DNA from: Phoronis australis
Taxonomy: Eukaryota; Phoronida; Phoronidae
Assembly: GCA_002633005.1 (NCBI GenBank)
Contig: NMRA01000222.1
Coordinates: 106,302-148,288 of the forward strand
Direction of reading: 5' to 3'
Length of the DNA stretch: 41,987 bases
Below, in pieces: positions 1 to 12,500 of the stretch (its first letter is position 1; every line of letters starts with the position of its first letter). The position numbers and the translations under genes were made by a program. The notes under the pieces were generated by a model. That model was not told the origin of the DNA. It searched no databases and saw only the letters and a list, made by a program, of their open reading frames with translations.

Positions 1-78
1 ATGAAATGAAATAATAATGTGCCTTGATCTTATTCATTACACAACAATTAATAAAACTTATTTTAAAAATTGAATTAC

Positions 79-286
79 CATTTATCTGTGTGTCAATTAA
101 ACCTGGAGCTAAAATTGCATTATTGCAGAATATCTGAACATCTGCTCCCTTTTGTTCATCATAAAATAGCTTTTCAGGATCAATTATTTTTCCATTCTTC
201 ACCCATAAATCCTCTCGGATGATGTTGTGGTCTCTTAGTATACGGCAGTTTTTGTACTGGTAAATGATGTCCCCGGACTTTGGCAT
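79..286 (-). CDS. AMDHD2: N-acetylglucosamine-6-phosphate deacetylase, first coding exon (gene runs off the left edge)
   Basis: Removes the acetyl group from GlcNAc-6-phosphate in cytosolic amino-sugar catabolism, opposing the hexosamine pathway. Only the N-terminal 69 residues are here. Motifs: YKNCRILRDHNIIREDLWVK, GKIIDPEKLF and ILAPGLIDTQING, which align with human FTNCRILRGGKLLREDLWV, GRILDPEKLF and ILAPGFIDVQING. This is the small beta-sandwich domain and the entry into the TIM barrel; the metal ligands lie in exons outside the window. Start at MPKSGDIIYQ; the exon continues 5' as probable UTR to an acceptor (TTTTCCAG) at 316-317. Donor AATG|GTAATT. An upstream in-frame extension through that acceptor is open, so a longer N-terminus is not excluded. 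Confidence 0.92.
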
Positions 287-315
287 CTTAACGCAGAACC
301 ATTTAAAATGCTGAC
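287..315 (-). other. AMDHD2: AMDHD2 5' UTR part of the first coding exon
   Basis: A 29-base stretch between the acceptor TTTTCCAG|GTC and the ATG. Its presence means at least one more upstream 5' exon. Strong minus-strand donors upstream are CAAG|GTGAGT near 746 and AATG|GTAAGT near 1170; which one is used cannot be told. Confidence 0.5.
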
Positions 316-2059
316 CTGGAAAATGAAAAAACAAGATGGAACGAAGAATTTTATTGAAAGATATACAAGATTACAAAAAGGTTGATTCAGTTAGTTAATT
401 CTTAACATGAATGTGTAGAAAACAGAAAATCTCCCAATTGCCTACAGCTGTCACGCGGGAGGAACTGTAATTACCTTTCAAATGACCCATTAACTTTCAC
501 AAAGTCTGCACACAACACAAAAAACAAAATCAAGACCTTTAGTGTAATTAGCCGGACAGCTGCATTAAGTCTAACATCAAAATACAGCTAGGATTCCCAG
601 AGTGACAACTTCACATAGACCTCAAAATTTCACACGTCCTGGGTAGTTATGCTAGTCACATCACCATGAAAGTGGTACCAACATGCCTAAAGCAGTAAGT
701 GGATGGGCCGGTGAATTCAAAATCTGGGGGTCAGCCAACACTCACCTTGCTCGTTACAGCAGTGAAGAAGAATAAATGTTGTTCTCTCAAGTCTTTATCC
801 AGCTTTTGTAAAAGTCCATGAATTACTTACAGTAGGCTCATGATAAACATTAGTTTAATTTTTTGTGACATCTTTCGGGAGATGAGGACAACTACAAAGC
901 AAAATTTGCTCAGGAATATATGGTTTGTTGGAATAACCTTCATGTGAAATCAATTTTGACAATTAGTTTGTATGCAACCTTGCGGACAAAGAACGGCTGA
1001 TTGAAAAATCAGTAAGAAAAGAAATTGGCCAATAGGTGATGCTCATGACGCTGAAAGTACAGACACAAATTATCCTGCATCAAACTTAGAAGCCGAAAAA
1101 CTGTAGAATGTTAGCACTGGCAACTAATAGGGTTTACTCAAGCAAAAGTGTAGTTAAATTTGTGTCACTTACCATTTCTCCCATTTTTTATACTACCCAC
1201 ATTGGTCCAAAGTTGTTTGTTTATCAGTTTATACAGCAGGGCTCGACGCTATTAAAATCGCTAGGTCGCATTTTGCGACCTAGCCAAAATCCCAGGTCGC
1301 ATTTTCAAAATCCAGCTCGCATTCGTAAATGCCAGGTCGCAAAATTTTCCCGCCATTTTTATGTGTTTTGTGAACTTTTATCACGTGTTAAGCAGTGGCC
1401 CGAAACTTTCTTCGGCGAATCCGGGAATTTACAAAAGTGGCCGAAAGTGTTAGCCAATGAAACGCATCAAAAATCGATTCTGCATATCCCACGCGACTTG
1501 CTTACAAGTCATTGGGAGGGCTGTTCTCGGTACGTGTTCTTTTGAACTTGGATTTGGCAACAACCAAATAACGGTGGGATTTACAAGAGCTGCTTTGTAT
1601 TTGCCAGGTATCTGTTGANATGCTTTAACCAAAATTTTCAACATAAATGTTGAGTTCAGTACTGTGTTTTGCAATAAAAAAACAAGTGAACAATATTTTG
1701 ATGACCAAGACGTGGGCCGAAACTGTTAAGCACCCAGCGTGTTCCATTTGTCTGCTGCGTTTTTCCTTTGGCCTAACAGATGTCGGTTAGTGCCTGGGAC
1801 AAATAGATAGATTGCATAAACAATCCCTGGGTTGCTTTTTGTTCCGTCTGAAGAAAATTTAATTTCGAAAATATCTTCTGAAAATGAACAAAAAAGTGCA
1901 TTAGTAAAATCAACAAGTTTTTAAGTGGTCTCAAAAAAACAGTCGGTAAATGCATTAATTTTAGTCTCAGTTCTTCCATGCGTATTTCTCCCGAGAGGTT
2001 AGTACCTAACGTGCAGACGAGCACTCCAAATTGGAACGCTAAGTCCCGCGTGGCAGCGC
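316..2059. other. Upstream region of AMDHD2, no coding gene seen
   Basis: AT-rich, with a deleted hAT element at 1237-1618. Likely holds an AMDHD2 5' intron. No conserved reading frame; the 145-residue frame at 1108-1545 lies mostly in the transposon. Confidence 0.5.
1237..1618 (+). mobile_element. hAT element, internally deleted and truncated
   Basis: Starts CAGGGCTCGACGCTATTAAA, identical to the left end of the 2166-bp element at 36251. It matches that end to about 1362, then jumps to sequence equivalent to about 38030-38275 of the larger copy, so about 1.65 kb is missing. It stops at the single N at 1619; the right end is not seen. Confidence 0.8.
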
Positions 2060-2110
2060 TGCACGCGAAACAAGATGGCGGACGACCTTTGGAGACTGAC
2101 GACGAGAGGT
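2060..2110. promoter_or_regulatory. CpG-rich candidate promoter with YY1-type site
   Basis: A short CpG-rich island in AT-rich surroundings. It carries CAAGATGGCGGAC (2071-2083), matching the YY1 core AAGATGGCGGC that often sits at transcription starts of housekeeping genes. AMDHD2 leaves to the left and the small membrane-protein gene to the right, so it could be a shared bidirectional promoter. The ATG inside opens a short upstream reading frame (MADDLWRLTTRG) that is not in frame with the downstream coding exon. Confidence 0.4.
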
Positions 2111-2336
2111 AATCGGACTATATACGTCCAAGTTTTTACCTGACTTTTCCCTTTCTTCTTGTTTACTAACTCAAAGAACGGAAGTCAGCTGAATAATCTA
2201 GGTCACGACGCTATCCAATGTAAGTTCTTTTAAGCGATTTCTGCTGCTCTGTGCCACAAATCCCCGTATATAGGTCAGGTCTGTTGACGTAGGCCTACTG
2301 AGCTGCGTGTTGTTTTCTAAATGATGCCGCAATAAA

Positions 2337-3307
2337 ATGACTATCATGCCATTAAAACGCAAGTATCCTGGAAGATACTCCACGGCACAGCTTCTCCGTT
2401 TTCCCCTCTTGTTTGGGGGTCTTTTGACAATTTATGCTGTGGGATTTCATTACCGGTAAGTTGGGTAGAAATCTAGAAAATAATAAGTGTCTCCAGGGAC
2501 ATGATGTACAGATTTTGAAGGTGTGTGGATGTAAATAATACAAGGTTCGGCTGTAATGCTGTTTAATTTTTTAGTAATAATCACATTATGTAGTGGATCG
2601 ATGGGAAGTGTCCCAAGACATAATTACTGGGGGTATGCACAATTGAGCTCTCATTGTAGACAACTGTGCTAGTGATAGCCCTTGAAGTGGTATAAGATCT
2701 GTAGTTTATAATTAGGCAACACACTGTTGCATTAGTTTGGCAAATGCCGTTAGTTTAGGCTGAAAGAAAATAATGCTTTGCATCATACTCAATAACTGAC
2801 AGGGAAAAAACTGCTCGATGAGAGGCTGGTAACATATTAGTTGGATGCATGTCCCTCTCAACCCCCAAACCCCTGTGGGTGAGCTACCCCAGGTCAACTA
2901 ATTTTTTTAAGAACAAACAGCAATTAATGACTCATAAACTCAACAGATAAGATTCAACCAGTAACAGCTAATAGAACTCGCAAAAGTCGGTTCCAAGCAG
3001 ACTGCAGGATTTCATTAGAGTGTGAGGATTGGCAATCCAACTTACTGAAAACATTCGGGTTACCTGAAGAGGTTAACAAAGTATCCACTCAACTTTGTGG
3101 AAGTTAGCAAAAATCCAACTAATGCATGCCCCTATTGTCCAAGTTTTGTTGCCTGCTGTAATAATTTTTCTTTCCAGGCATTTGTTTTTCCAAGATGAGT
3201 TGAGTGCAGTACGCGAGAAAAACAGAGAAGAACGTCAAAGGATGGAAAATGTTATGGTTGAAGCAGAAAAGAAACTGGACCCACACAAGATTACCAGGAT
3301 CAAGTGA
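2337..3307 (+). CDS. Probable small single-pass membrane protein, two coding exons (2337-2455, 3178-3307)
   Basis: Exon 2337-2455 ends TACCG|GTAAGT and exon 3178-3307 begins after TTTCCAG|G. Joined, they give 82 residues and a TGA stop. The N-terminus is basic (PLKRKYPGRYST), followed by one hydrophobic segment (LLRFPLLFGGLLTIYAVGF, residues 19-37) and a highly charged helix (REKNREERQRMENVMVEAEK) ending KITRIK. Length and layout suit a small inner-mitochondrial-membrane or ER protein. The FGG in the membrane segment recalls SMIM20/MITRAC7, but this is too weak to name it. Start at 2337 because an in-frame stop lies at 2322; the ATG at 2346 is an alternative. Not recognised with certainty. 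Confidence 0.6.
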
Positions 3308-5276
3308 CCTGACCAGGCATTCAAGCATTGTATTAACATTGCAGCTTTGATGAGTTCATGATACATGGGTAGGACGATGCCAGCTGTTAGGGGGGTTGTA
3401 TCGTGCTAGCTGGACTTGCTAATTTCACATTGTCTGCAATTGTTCCACTTACAGGATTTGTTCATTTTATTTAGGCTAAGTGCAGATCAAGTTAATATTT
3501 TTGTTTGAACTTTTTGATTGAATGTGTAAAGCAGACTGCTTCTTCTGGAGTTGGTCATTTCATTTCAAGATGTGGCACCTAAAAGGAGACCCGCCAGTCT
3601 GATGTCTACTTTGCTGTTAATGGTTGAAATTTCCATTTGGAATTCATATGGTGCTTTGTGAACTGGTCGTTCTCTATTCAGTGACAACATTGATAAGCAT
3701 TGTCTATCCTGATGTCAGGTAGACCAAGAGTTTGGAGAGCTAGTCTTCTGAGATTATGAAAAACTTTTGGCTCTAATGAATGAAAGCTTGGGTCAGTTTC
3801 ATGAAAAATGAGACTGCATGAAGTCAGAAATTTGGTTTGTTTGGTTTGAAAAAAAAAATTTAATCTCACTTTAAATTAGCAAAGTACTGTAGTGTCTGAG
3901 AATTATACAGTTTAACTGTTAAGTTAGTTTCAGTAGGTGAATTACTATTTCTAGACGGTAATGCCCTCATGATTATCTCGAATTATGAAGTGGAAGTGCA
4001 ACACCAAATTTCTGTCTTGTGAATGGAATCATGAACGTCAGCCATGTACACGTACATTTAACTTAGTTCAACATCTTCAGGATAGATACAATACCATACA
4101 TGCTATCGTGCTTAGAAGTTTTTGCCCCTCTGATGGAGATTGCATGCCCTTACTTTTGCGTAGAAGTCGTCATTTGGGAAGTAATCGCTCATCACGATCC
4201 AGAAGGCAAATACTTATAAGTGAGGTAGCAAATTTTGTGGCGATTCTTTGCTTATTTAGCTCGCAATATGGCCAACAAGTCAAATTTTCCTTAAAAATAA
4301 AAATAAAAATGTTGTCTATTACGAGGATTTTTGCACCGAGTAGATGCCATAAAACAACATTTTGTAAAAGTTTCCAGTATTTGTAGCAAAGTAAACAGCA
4401 TTCAAAACCCGGCAATTATTTTTGTACGAAATGAGTAGGGAATTAACGGTACAGTGATTGACCATTGTGATAATGGAACATGTACAGTAGATGTTAAAGA
4501 TTTGCATGTGATTTGTGTTTAAGCTTATAGTGGAACCTATGTGCTTGTTGACTGTTCTGCAGTGAATTTAGTAAAGGATTTACTCCAATATGTTTGATAA
4601 CAATAAGTAATATTTTAAATTCTAACACTCGACACATATCCAGTTTTCAAAGATAAAACTTCAATTTATGTACAACTTTGACAAGATTAAGGAAATGAAG
4701 GAAATTAGCGTCAACTGGGCCAGAAAATCATTGTATTAGTTGAAAATTCCTGCTCAATTTTGCCAATTTTCCACAAGATTATGTCTAATTTCTTAAATTT
4801 CCATATAACAATGTCCATCATGGCTTTGTCAAAACTAGAAAGATTTCCCAAGCGCATAGTCACCCAAGAGTTCATTTGTCATTCAAGTCTATAACAGAAC
4901 AATTTGCATGTACTAAAAATACATATGCTACTCAATTAGTTTTGCTAGAAGTGTTCACAAATAAACACTTATCAATCACATTGCCACAGCGATGACCCAT
5001 ACTAGCAAGACTTTTCTATCTTGCTAGTGCAGGAAAATCACAATGTGCATGCTGGGCTCACAAGACTTATCACTATATCTGTGCACATTAGCGACCAAAC
5101 TGGGGAGCAAGAACAACTTAATGCACAGGTTTCAGTGCTGTGATACAATATATGCAAACATTGACATAAATCTACTTGGTAAATGTTAGTCTGTTTTTCT
5201 TAAACAGGACCAGCATTTTCCAAAGGCCGGTTTTGCATCTTGTACAGTACAAAACTACCATGCTACCAGTGTTGTA
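3308..5276 (+). other. 3' UTR and intergenic region, no gene seen
   Basis: AT-rich sequence after the small-gene stop. A 133-codon open frame at 3985-4386 shows no recognisable motif and is probably chance. AATAAA runs occur near 4295 and 5277. Confidence 0.4.
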
Positions 5277-5296
5277 AATAAAAATTCAACTTTATT
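5277..5296. terminator. Convergent polyadenylation signals
   Basis: AATAAA on the plus strand (5277-5282) and AATAAA on the minus strand (5291-5296) lie 8 bases apart, between the plus-strand small gene and minus-strand RANGAP1. They could serve both 3' ends, but hexamers are common in AT-rich DNA. Confidence 0.35.
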
Positions 5297-5464
5297 TTGT
5301 TCATAAAGTCTGCTGATTTGAAGAACATTTTGCTAAGGTGCCATCACATTTTAGAACACTTTGTGAAACTAATTGATTCTTGTTACTGAAGTGGCTGTAC
5401 AATGCTTGTGTGTATTACAAGAAAACAAGACAGAAAATCAGAACATAATGATTTAAACTACTTG

Positions 5465-6450
5465 TTTATTTTATGAAGTACGTCAGAGTCACGGATTAGA
5501 GTACAACTTTTTACAAAGAGACGGAATAAAAAAATCGCTGAAATTGCAGTAGTTTTTTATAGAAAACCTTAAAATGAAAACTTTGAATCTAATACATCAT
5601 TAACAGCCAGAATTCAAATTTGCAAGACAGTGACAATAGAACAATTTACTAACCTTGAAAATCTTCTAAGTATATGCTTTTTGGGTCATGTAGCAAGAAA
5701 AAAAACAGCCCTCAAAGCAACAGAAGAGCAGATATAAAACTAATGTGCTGTTTCATAAATTTGTTCGACTTTGTAGTTAATGCTGCAGACTACTTCTGAG
5801 GTTAAAACACCTTCGCCGTATCTTTGCCCTTCTAGGCATAATCATTCCCTTGTTTTTTTGATCTCTCAGCAGAATTGTCATCTCCATTTTTTCATCTGCC
5901 ATTAGAGTAGCATGAACCTGGACACTGCTACAGGTCCCTCTGTTGCTGCTTTGTGGGAAAGGAGCAGCAGTTCAGATGAATCCAATAAATAAGTACTCTC
6001 TTGTTTCTAGCCCGATCTCCTGCACCTTTACTGTGCATACTCTTCCTAAACTTTTAATAACAACTGCTTCAATAGTGATGTCCACCAATACTTTCAATAT
6101 GATGAAGTTCGGTGTTACAAGAAACAAAATGAATTAAAATGTGGAGAGAGGAATCTGCAAAAAATCAAGGAAGCATGGCCTTTAAGGGTAAATATAAACG
6201 TCGTTTACTAGTTACAAGATTTAGGACCTTGAAGGCATGATTTTACAAACCAAATTTGAACTCTGCAACAGCTTCATCTTTACAAGATAAAAAATATTTC
6301 ACACACATGATCCAGTCAGTGAGAAAGTAACATGTACAGCAATGCCGACTTCACGACATAAAAAGCATTCAAATTAAAACAAAAATGCCGCGACGAATGA
6401 GTCGCTACAAGTTGGTGCCAAGCTCCTTGTAGCGTTTTCCATCATGAGGG
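5465..6450 (-). other. RANGAP1: RANGAP1 probable 3' untranslated region
   Basis: About 1 kb downstream of the stop with no other gene. AATAAA signals on the minus strand occur at 5465-5470 and again at 5291-5296. Either could end the transcript; I extend to the first. Confidence 0.45.
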
Positions 6451-6520
6451 TTAAAACTGATAGAGAGCTTGTAACAACTGGTGCTTCTCAGCCTGACAGG
6501 CATCCAAGCGTCCGTGTGGC
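6451..6520 (-). CDS. RANGAP1: RANGAP1 coding exon 16 and stop
   Basis: The last 22 residues and TAA. Ends [13 protein letters not shown], aligned with human ARHSLLQTLYKV at the C-terminus. Acceptor ATTTCAG|GCC. Frame agrees with the two-base overhang of exon 15. Confidence 0.93.
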
Positions 6521-9500
6521 CTGAAATGAAATAATCGTCAAATATGAAGTGCACTCAAGTGGCAACACCAAGCTCAGACTGACACTGTAGCAGCGTATAA
6601 GTCGGAACTAAACAAGTTTACCAGAAACAGAAAACAAGAACACTTCGCCTTTTTTCAAGTCCCACACTATCAACTAGAAGCTTCCTCTAATACTTTGTCA
6701 GAGAAGCAAACATTTCTAGAAATTATGCTCCGGGTGATAAAAATGGCGAGACCAAAAACTCACTTGATAGCGCGTTATTATTAAACAGTAATAAAATCAG
6801 AGTAATAAAATCAGAGCGTTTCTTTAGCCCAGACATCCACTTCTAGTAAGAGTAACGTATTCGCCGTAATAACCGTCCATGCCCCTATAAGCGCCCCCCC
6901 ACGCGTTTTCAGACTTTGCTGAAATAAGCGCCCAGTGCATGAACGTGTACATGCGAACAATGACCGTACCTACAGTCCTAAAACTCGGCTACAGTAATGT
7001 CTTCAATTTATCAAGAAAATTTTGCACGGGTCTTCTAGACCACCAGCGACACTGCTACGTTTGTATTTAGCCATGACTATGGCACTTCAAAGTAACGCAA
7101 CGCTTCCTAAAAAAACTCAACAGCGTTGCTACTTTCGCGACGACCATGTTCCACTATGGTCTGACCTTTCAGTACAGACACATCGACTGTCTCGTGAATA
7201 ACTCGGTGTTAAACGCACGTGGCCAGGAAGCGCGCGCTACATTATATGAATCTGTCATCAAAGACATTTTGAGTCGGGAACTATCCATTCGTGAAACGGG
7301 TAGCATAGCATCGATAAGAAATGAATATTGGCACTAATTTCCGACAATTTCTAATACTATAAAACACGTTTGCGTTATTTTTGAGATGGATTGTTTGATT
7401 AACCGTAATTGGGGTTTTTTAAGCCGCATATCCGATAAAATGACAACCGACAGTGAATGCTTACACACCCTTACACCGAAAAATAACTGTCAGATAGTTA
7501 CTTACGCATCCAGCTACACGGAGACTAATATGGGCCTTACCGAGACAAATGTCGAACGTTTTTAGCACATGAGACCGGCAAGTGCTGAATGAAACACGCT
7601 CTGGTTTATGCCTACTGCTTGTGCAAATTTCATTTCTTTAGACACAGTGCACATCTAGCTCGTTATATTGCGTGGCTCTGGCCAAGAGAAAACACGGTCT
7701 CTGCTTTGGCAAATGAACTCTGGTGACACACACGCGCTCGCTTACTCACAAACGCAGACGAACTTCAAAACAAACGTCACGTGACAACAACATGTGTGTT
7801 CGTCCAGACATTTTTCTCGCTGTGTTGCCGATCAAACATGTAGATGGCACGATGTTGCACAGATTTGTACTTAAACCTGCCGTTAATCCACTGAGACTCC
7901 ACGGGAACTTAAAAAAATCTTAGGGACGCTACTAATAAAACTTAATGAAGATTTCAGGTAATTTGCTTGAGTCGAAAAAATTTTTATTCAAGCATTGACG
8001 TCGCCATATCGAAGACGGCGATTTCGAGGCAGTCAGTCGACGAGTTTTCGCCCTGGGATTTCAGCACAATTTCTGTAAAATGATCGTAATTTAGCAGCAA
8101 AGTTTGATAGCAATGCACCAGTTTTGTTGAAAGTCTTTCATAGATTACAGATACGTCACAGAGAGTAAATTTGATGAATCTTAGCTTCCGATTTCACCCG
8201 TTTCGGTGACCGGGTTTCAACCGCCTTGGGTTATAATAAGCGCCCCCCTGAACCGAACTTTTCTAAGCGCCCTGGGCGGTTATTACGGCGAATACGGTAA
8301 TCAACAAGTTGAGACCAAACAGTTATGGTGTCAACTATGTGTTTTATTTGACGGGAGGCAGGAACGTAGCAGCCTCCACATCCAGTTAGCAGGAAGCTCG
8401 TTTTAACGCCATCTGGATCGGGTATTTCATTCACAATCATTGGCTTGAGCTATTTTTCAAGCAAGAAGTTATGCCTCCAAAAGCCGTCAAAAGTTTTTAC
8501 TTTTTGCTTATTGTTTGTAAAATTTCTTTATATTAAACAATTCTCAAAATTGCAATCGGGAGTGGCCATAACATCAATCAAACAACAAGATGAGATTTGG
8601 TAGTTTTGATTCTAAAACTAAAACCTAACTAACACTGAACGTATCACTATCTCCAAAGAGAATTCCAATCACTTACTGGCTTAAAAATGTCTGCAAGATG
8701 TCTCTTGCTTTTGGAGGGAAATATTCCTGTTGCACTATGTGCTGTAGTACTCTTAGTGTACCGTTCATGTTGAACACTGGCTTAATTTTATCCTCACTCT
8801 GAAACACAACGTACAACAAACAATGGACCCATCAATAAAACTCTCCTCTATCATGGAGGTTGCATGTCAGATGTACTTTTCAAAATGTCAGGCACTGATC
8901 AGTGAATCAACAAGGGAAGGAAAATACTAGTACATTATACCTCCATCACTGATGTTTACCTTTTGGACAAATTCTTGGTGACACCATGATTGCAAATCAA
9001 AATGCACCGTCACAAGTTAGCATTACAAAGATGAATGATATCAGTGGTGAGACAGTGACCAATACACTTGCATGGGAAGAATTGGGACAAGTGCTTGACA
9101 AAAGTGTTGCATACCTTCTAATGAGAGTGGTGCTGTGCCATTTCAGGACAGGCCTACCACCACAATCCTGCCCAAGTACTGGCAAGAAGGCCAAAAGTAC
9201 ACTACGATAAATAATTTTTGTCAAAAGGGAGGATCGCTTTTTGGAAAATCCAAGCTCAAAATCAGAAATAAAGCTTAAGAACAGTTAGAAACAAGGAACA
9301 ATTTTGATTAAAACTCAGACTTGAGTAGCAAAATCTCAGAGGATTTAGAACACACTAAAGTTGCACTTTTGCGATTTTCACAGAAAAACACCAAATACTT
9401 ATATTGTCATAAGTGTTGGTCTCCACATCACTGGAAATTTCTCAAAGCACATCCATGCAGAACAGAAGCCCACCCATGTGCACTTTTGGGAAATGGGTCC

Positions 9501-12500
9501 TTCAGGACATTAACAGTACAATCAATTTCCAAAAAGCTATGACCCCAAAATAATTCTCAACAAGCTTCATGGGTGCTGTCCCTATGCACGACCAGATCTT
9601 TCTAAACTGCTCAAAGCATTCCTAGTTAATACAACCACTTCAAGTATGATTTTTCCAGAAATGGAAGTTATGGAGCAGGCCACTATAAGGGATTGCCAAC
9701 ACCCGCGGCTGTTTCCAAACAAAAAGATGTCAGATATTTTTTTTAAATCATGAAATTTAAAAGCAAAATATTTTTTTTTGGAAGTTCTATGATTTAAACT
9801 ACATCTTTTCTAATATTTCATTCGTAAAACCAACAAAGGTAGACAAACTTCAACGATTTTTTGTGAAAACTGCTGAAGCAGGCTTTGGTGATTTAAGAGG
9901 TGATGCTACCTTGATCAAGCCAAGATGTACAAGAATACTATTAGCCAGCTGCGACCCCAGGTTATCATCATCGCCTCGACACAACTCTGCCAGCAGTAGA
10001 TCTGCAATGATACAATGTATTGGACAGTCTTGTTATTCAACAAAACAAGATCCAGCAAGTGCATTGGATTCGCTTCAGATAGTATGCACATAATCTTAGA
10101 TACATCGGCGGATCAAAAATGGCTGACGTCAAGGTAAAAAAAAAACAATAATGAAGTAGCCAGTATCACCTCAATAATAAAACAACAGACCCTGGGATAG
10201 CAATATGTTGTTCAAACATCAAGACAATCGCAAAAAATTAGGTGTGTCGTGCCAATGTCAAGAAAGCATTAGACCCCCTGTTGTTCTTGTACCCTGAGAC
10301 AACTTGCAAGCCTGGGACGGTCCAAGTGTCGGACCTTAGTCAACAGAAAATCTTGAATGCTAAGTTGCAGCAAAAACTGAACGACAACTTGTGCATACCT
10401 GAGCAGGAAAAAGCTGCTTCTTGTAATTTGGAGTCATCTGCTGGGATCACATTTAGCACTTTGAACAGAATTCTGCACACTTCCTCAACATTGGTAATGT
10501 TTGTCTGCAAGACCCACAAACAGGACATAAGCAATGAGTTTCAAGACGAAGGTCAAAGTAGAACATTTTAACTGCTACTAAACTATGCAGTCCATAGTCT
10601 ATCGAGAGTTGTCATTTTTGGAAAGTGAAATGAAATGCAGAATCTAATCAACACAGATCATTTGCAGCAAAGACTCTCCAGTGTTTGCTAAAGATTCGCT
10701 AAAGGTGATGAAACACGATCATAAGTAGACACCCAAGCCTTAGCGCCTTCGTGCTTTGTCGAGACAGTAGACATTTGACCAAAATCCTACACATACTATG
10801 TATTACACCCCTTACATGGGTCAACAAAACAGTAAATAAACTTACAAGTCTCTCATAATCAGTGAATTGTATTGCTAATTAAACAACACGAAACGACGTT
10901 TTCCTTTCTCTAATCAATGCCAGCTACCCGCAACGAGCTTACCCCCAGTTCAGACACCAGGCATTTTCCCCTGTCCTTTCCAAGACTCAAGAACCCTGTC
11001 GCTGAAGGATCTTCCAGGAACTCTTCAACCGTGATCTGAGGACAGAACAAGCACTCTAACACTTCAAAGCCTCAAGGTTGTTGTTGACATTAAAAACCAC
11101 ATTCAACTTCGAATCAGATGGCTTTCATTTCAGCAAAAAAAAACTTTTGATTGAAACTACTTACCACAAATGCCATAAAATTGATATCATTTGTTCCTCA
11201 CTTGGATAAGAAGTGGTTTCTTGGCTTGAAATGAAAAAATACTTTTAGAGCATGCTTGACACATAAAAGACTTGCTGTGACAAGCCACTTTGTAGAGCCA
11301 GTTCTTTCCGAGCTTAATAATCAACTATAATTTGATTAAAGAACAATATGATATCAAGTTCAGTAATGTAAACGGTCTCAATCAAGTCTGTTCTTGCCAC
11401 GGAAGGGAGGTTTATAGTGGTTTTAAGGTAGAAAAAATTGCACCTTTCATGAGTGGACTTGGTTAAGTCCACAACAAACATTACCAAGTACACAAACTTA
11501 CACTGTACAGCAAACCTCACCCCTTGTAATGGTCAAACAAAATCACTCAGAAGTACAAAATGAGTTACGAAACTTCTTACTAGTGTGGATATCGACCGAA
11601 ATTTGGATACTTGTGGATATGGCTGCAATATTTTAGGAAGACCTAGTTTTTTGTTAATGTACAGCGAGTTAACGATCGTGATTCTTACAATATACACTAC
11701 ATCGATGATTCTACATGCTGACGAAGAAGGAGGGGTATAAGGAGTCATGACCCCTCGATCATTTGCTGCAGCAATTTGCGAAGCTGGCCTATTTCATCTT
11801 TTCGTCTCCGTGATGGATACCTCCGGCCTAGAGGATAGATCCAACAAATGCAGCTACATCACATCTACCACAGCTACTGTAGCCAATATGGTGCAAGACC
11901 TTTTGCAAGCGAACTACACTAACAGATTATCTATCATGCGTTTCAAGGTTATGTAAAAGCCTAGAAAAATGTCCAAATTTGGCCCACTTCGGAGCGTCAT
12001 ATCTCAAAAATGGCCGACAGTATTCATATCAAACTTCCACATACTATGCTTCACGCACTGTTCGTCAAAACCCCGTCTAGAAGTGTTTTTAAAATGTCCA
12101 ACTTTTGCATGAGGGGAAATCAAAAAATTGAAATGACGTTTTTTGCATTCCATTTTGAACATTTACATTATCCAAAATTTTGTCACGTTCTTAATACCAC
12201 TATGATAAATTCTAATATCACTGTATTAATTCCTTTTTTAACTACAAAGACATGGTTACATGAACAAATTAATGTCAGATTGGTGAAAAGTCAAAAGTCA
12301 AATTCTACAGGCTTTTAACTTTCAGAAGATGTATAGTTTACAGCCAGGGTTAAAATCTACACTAATATGACAGTCAAAAAGGTCCTGCATAACCGTTAAT
12401 TATTTATTGAAACCATTATCATACACAGCCACATTACAAAAAATCTGAGCTGGAGAAGCAAACTGTTGCATGCAGCATTGTATTCGGGATATCAAACCTT

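Noticed and set aside
1108-1545. 145-codon open frame on the plus strand
   Set aside because: Mostly inside the hAT fragment, and the same peptide-like sequence appears at the other hAT copy. Non-coding terminal repeats give the frame.
3985-4386. 133-codon open frame on the plus strand
   Set aside because: No domain, unconvincing composition (ends in runs of KIKIK), no splice partner. Probably chance in a 3' UTR or intergenic region.
10242-10571. 109-codon plus-strand frame
   Set aside because: Antisense shadow of RANGAP1 exon 13.
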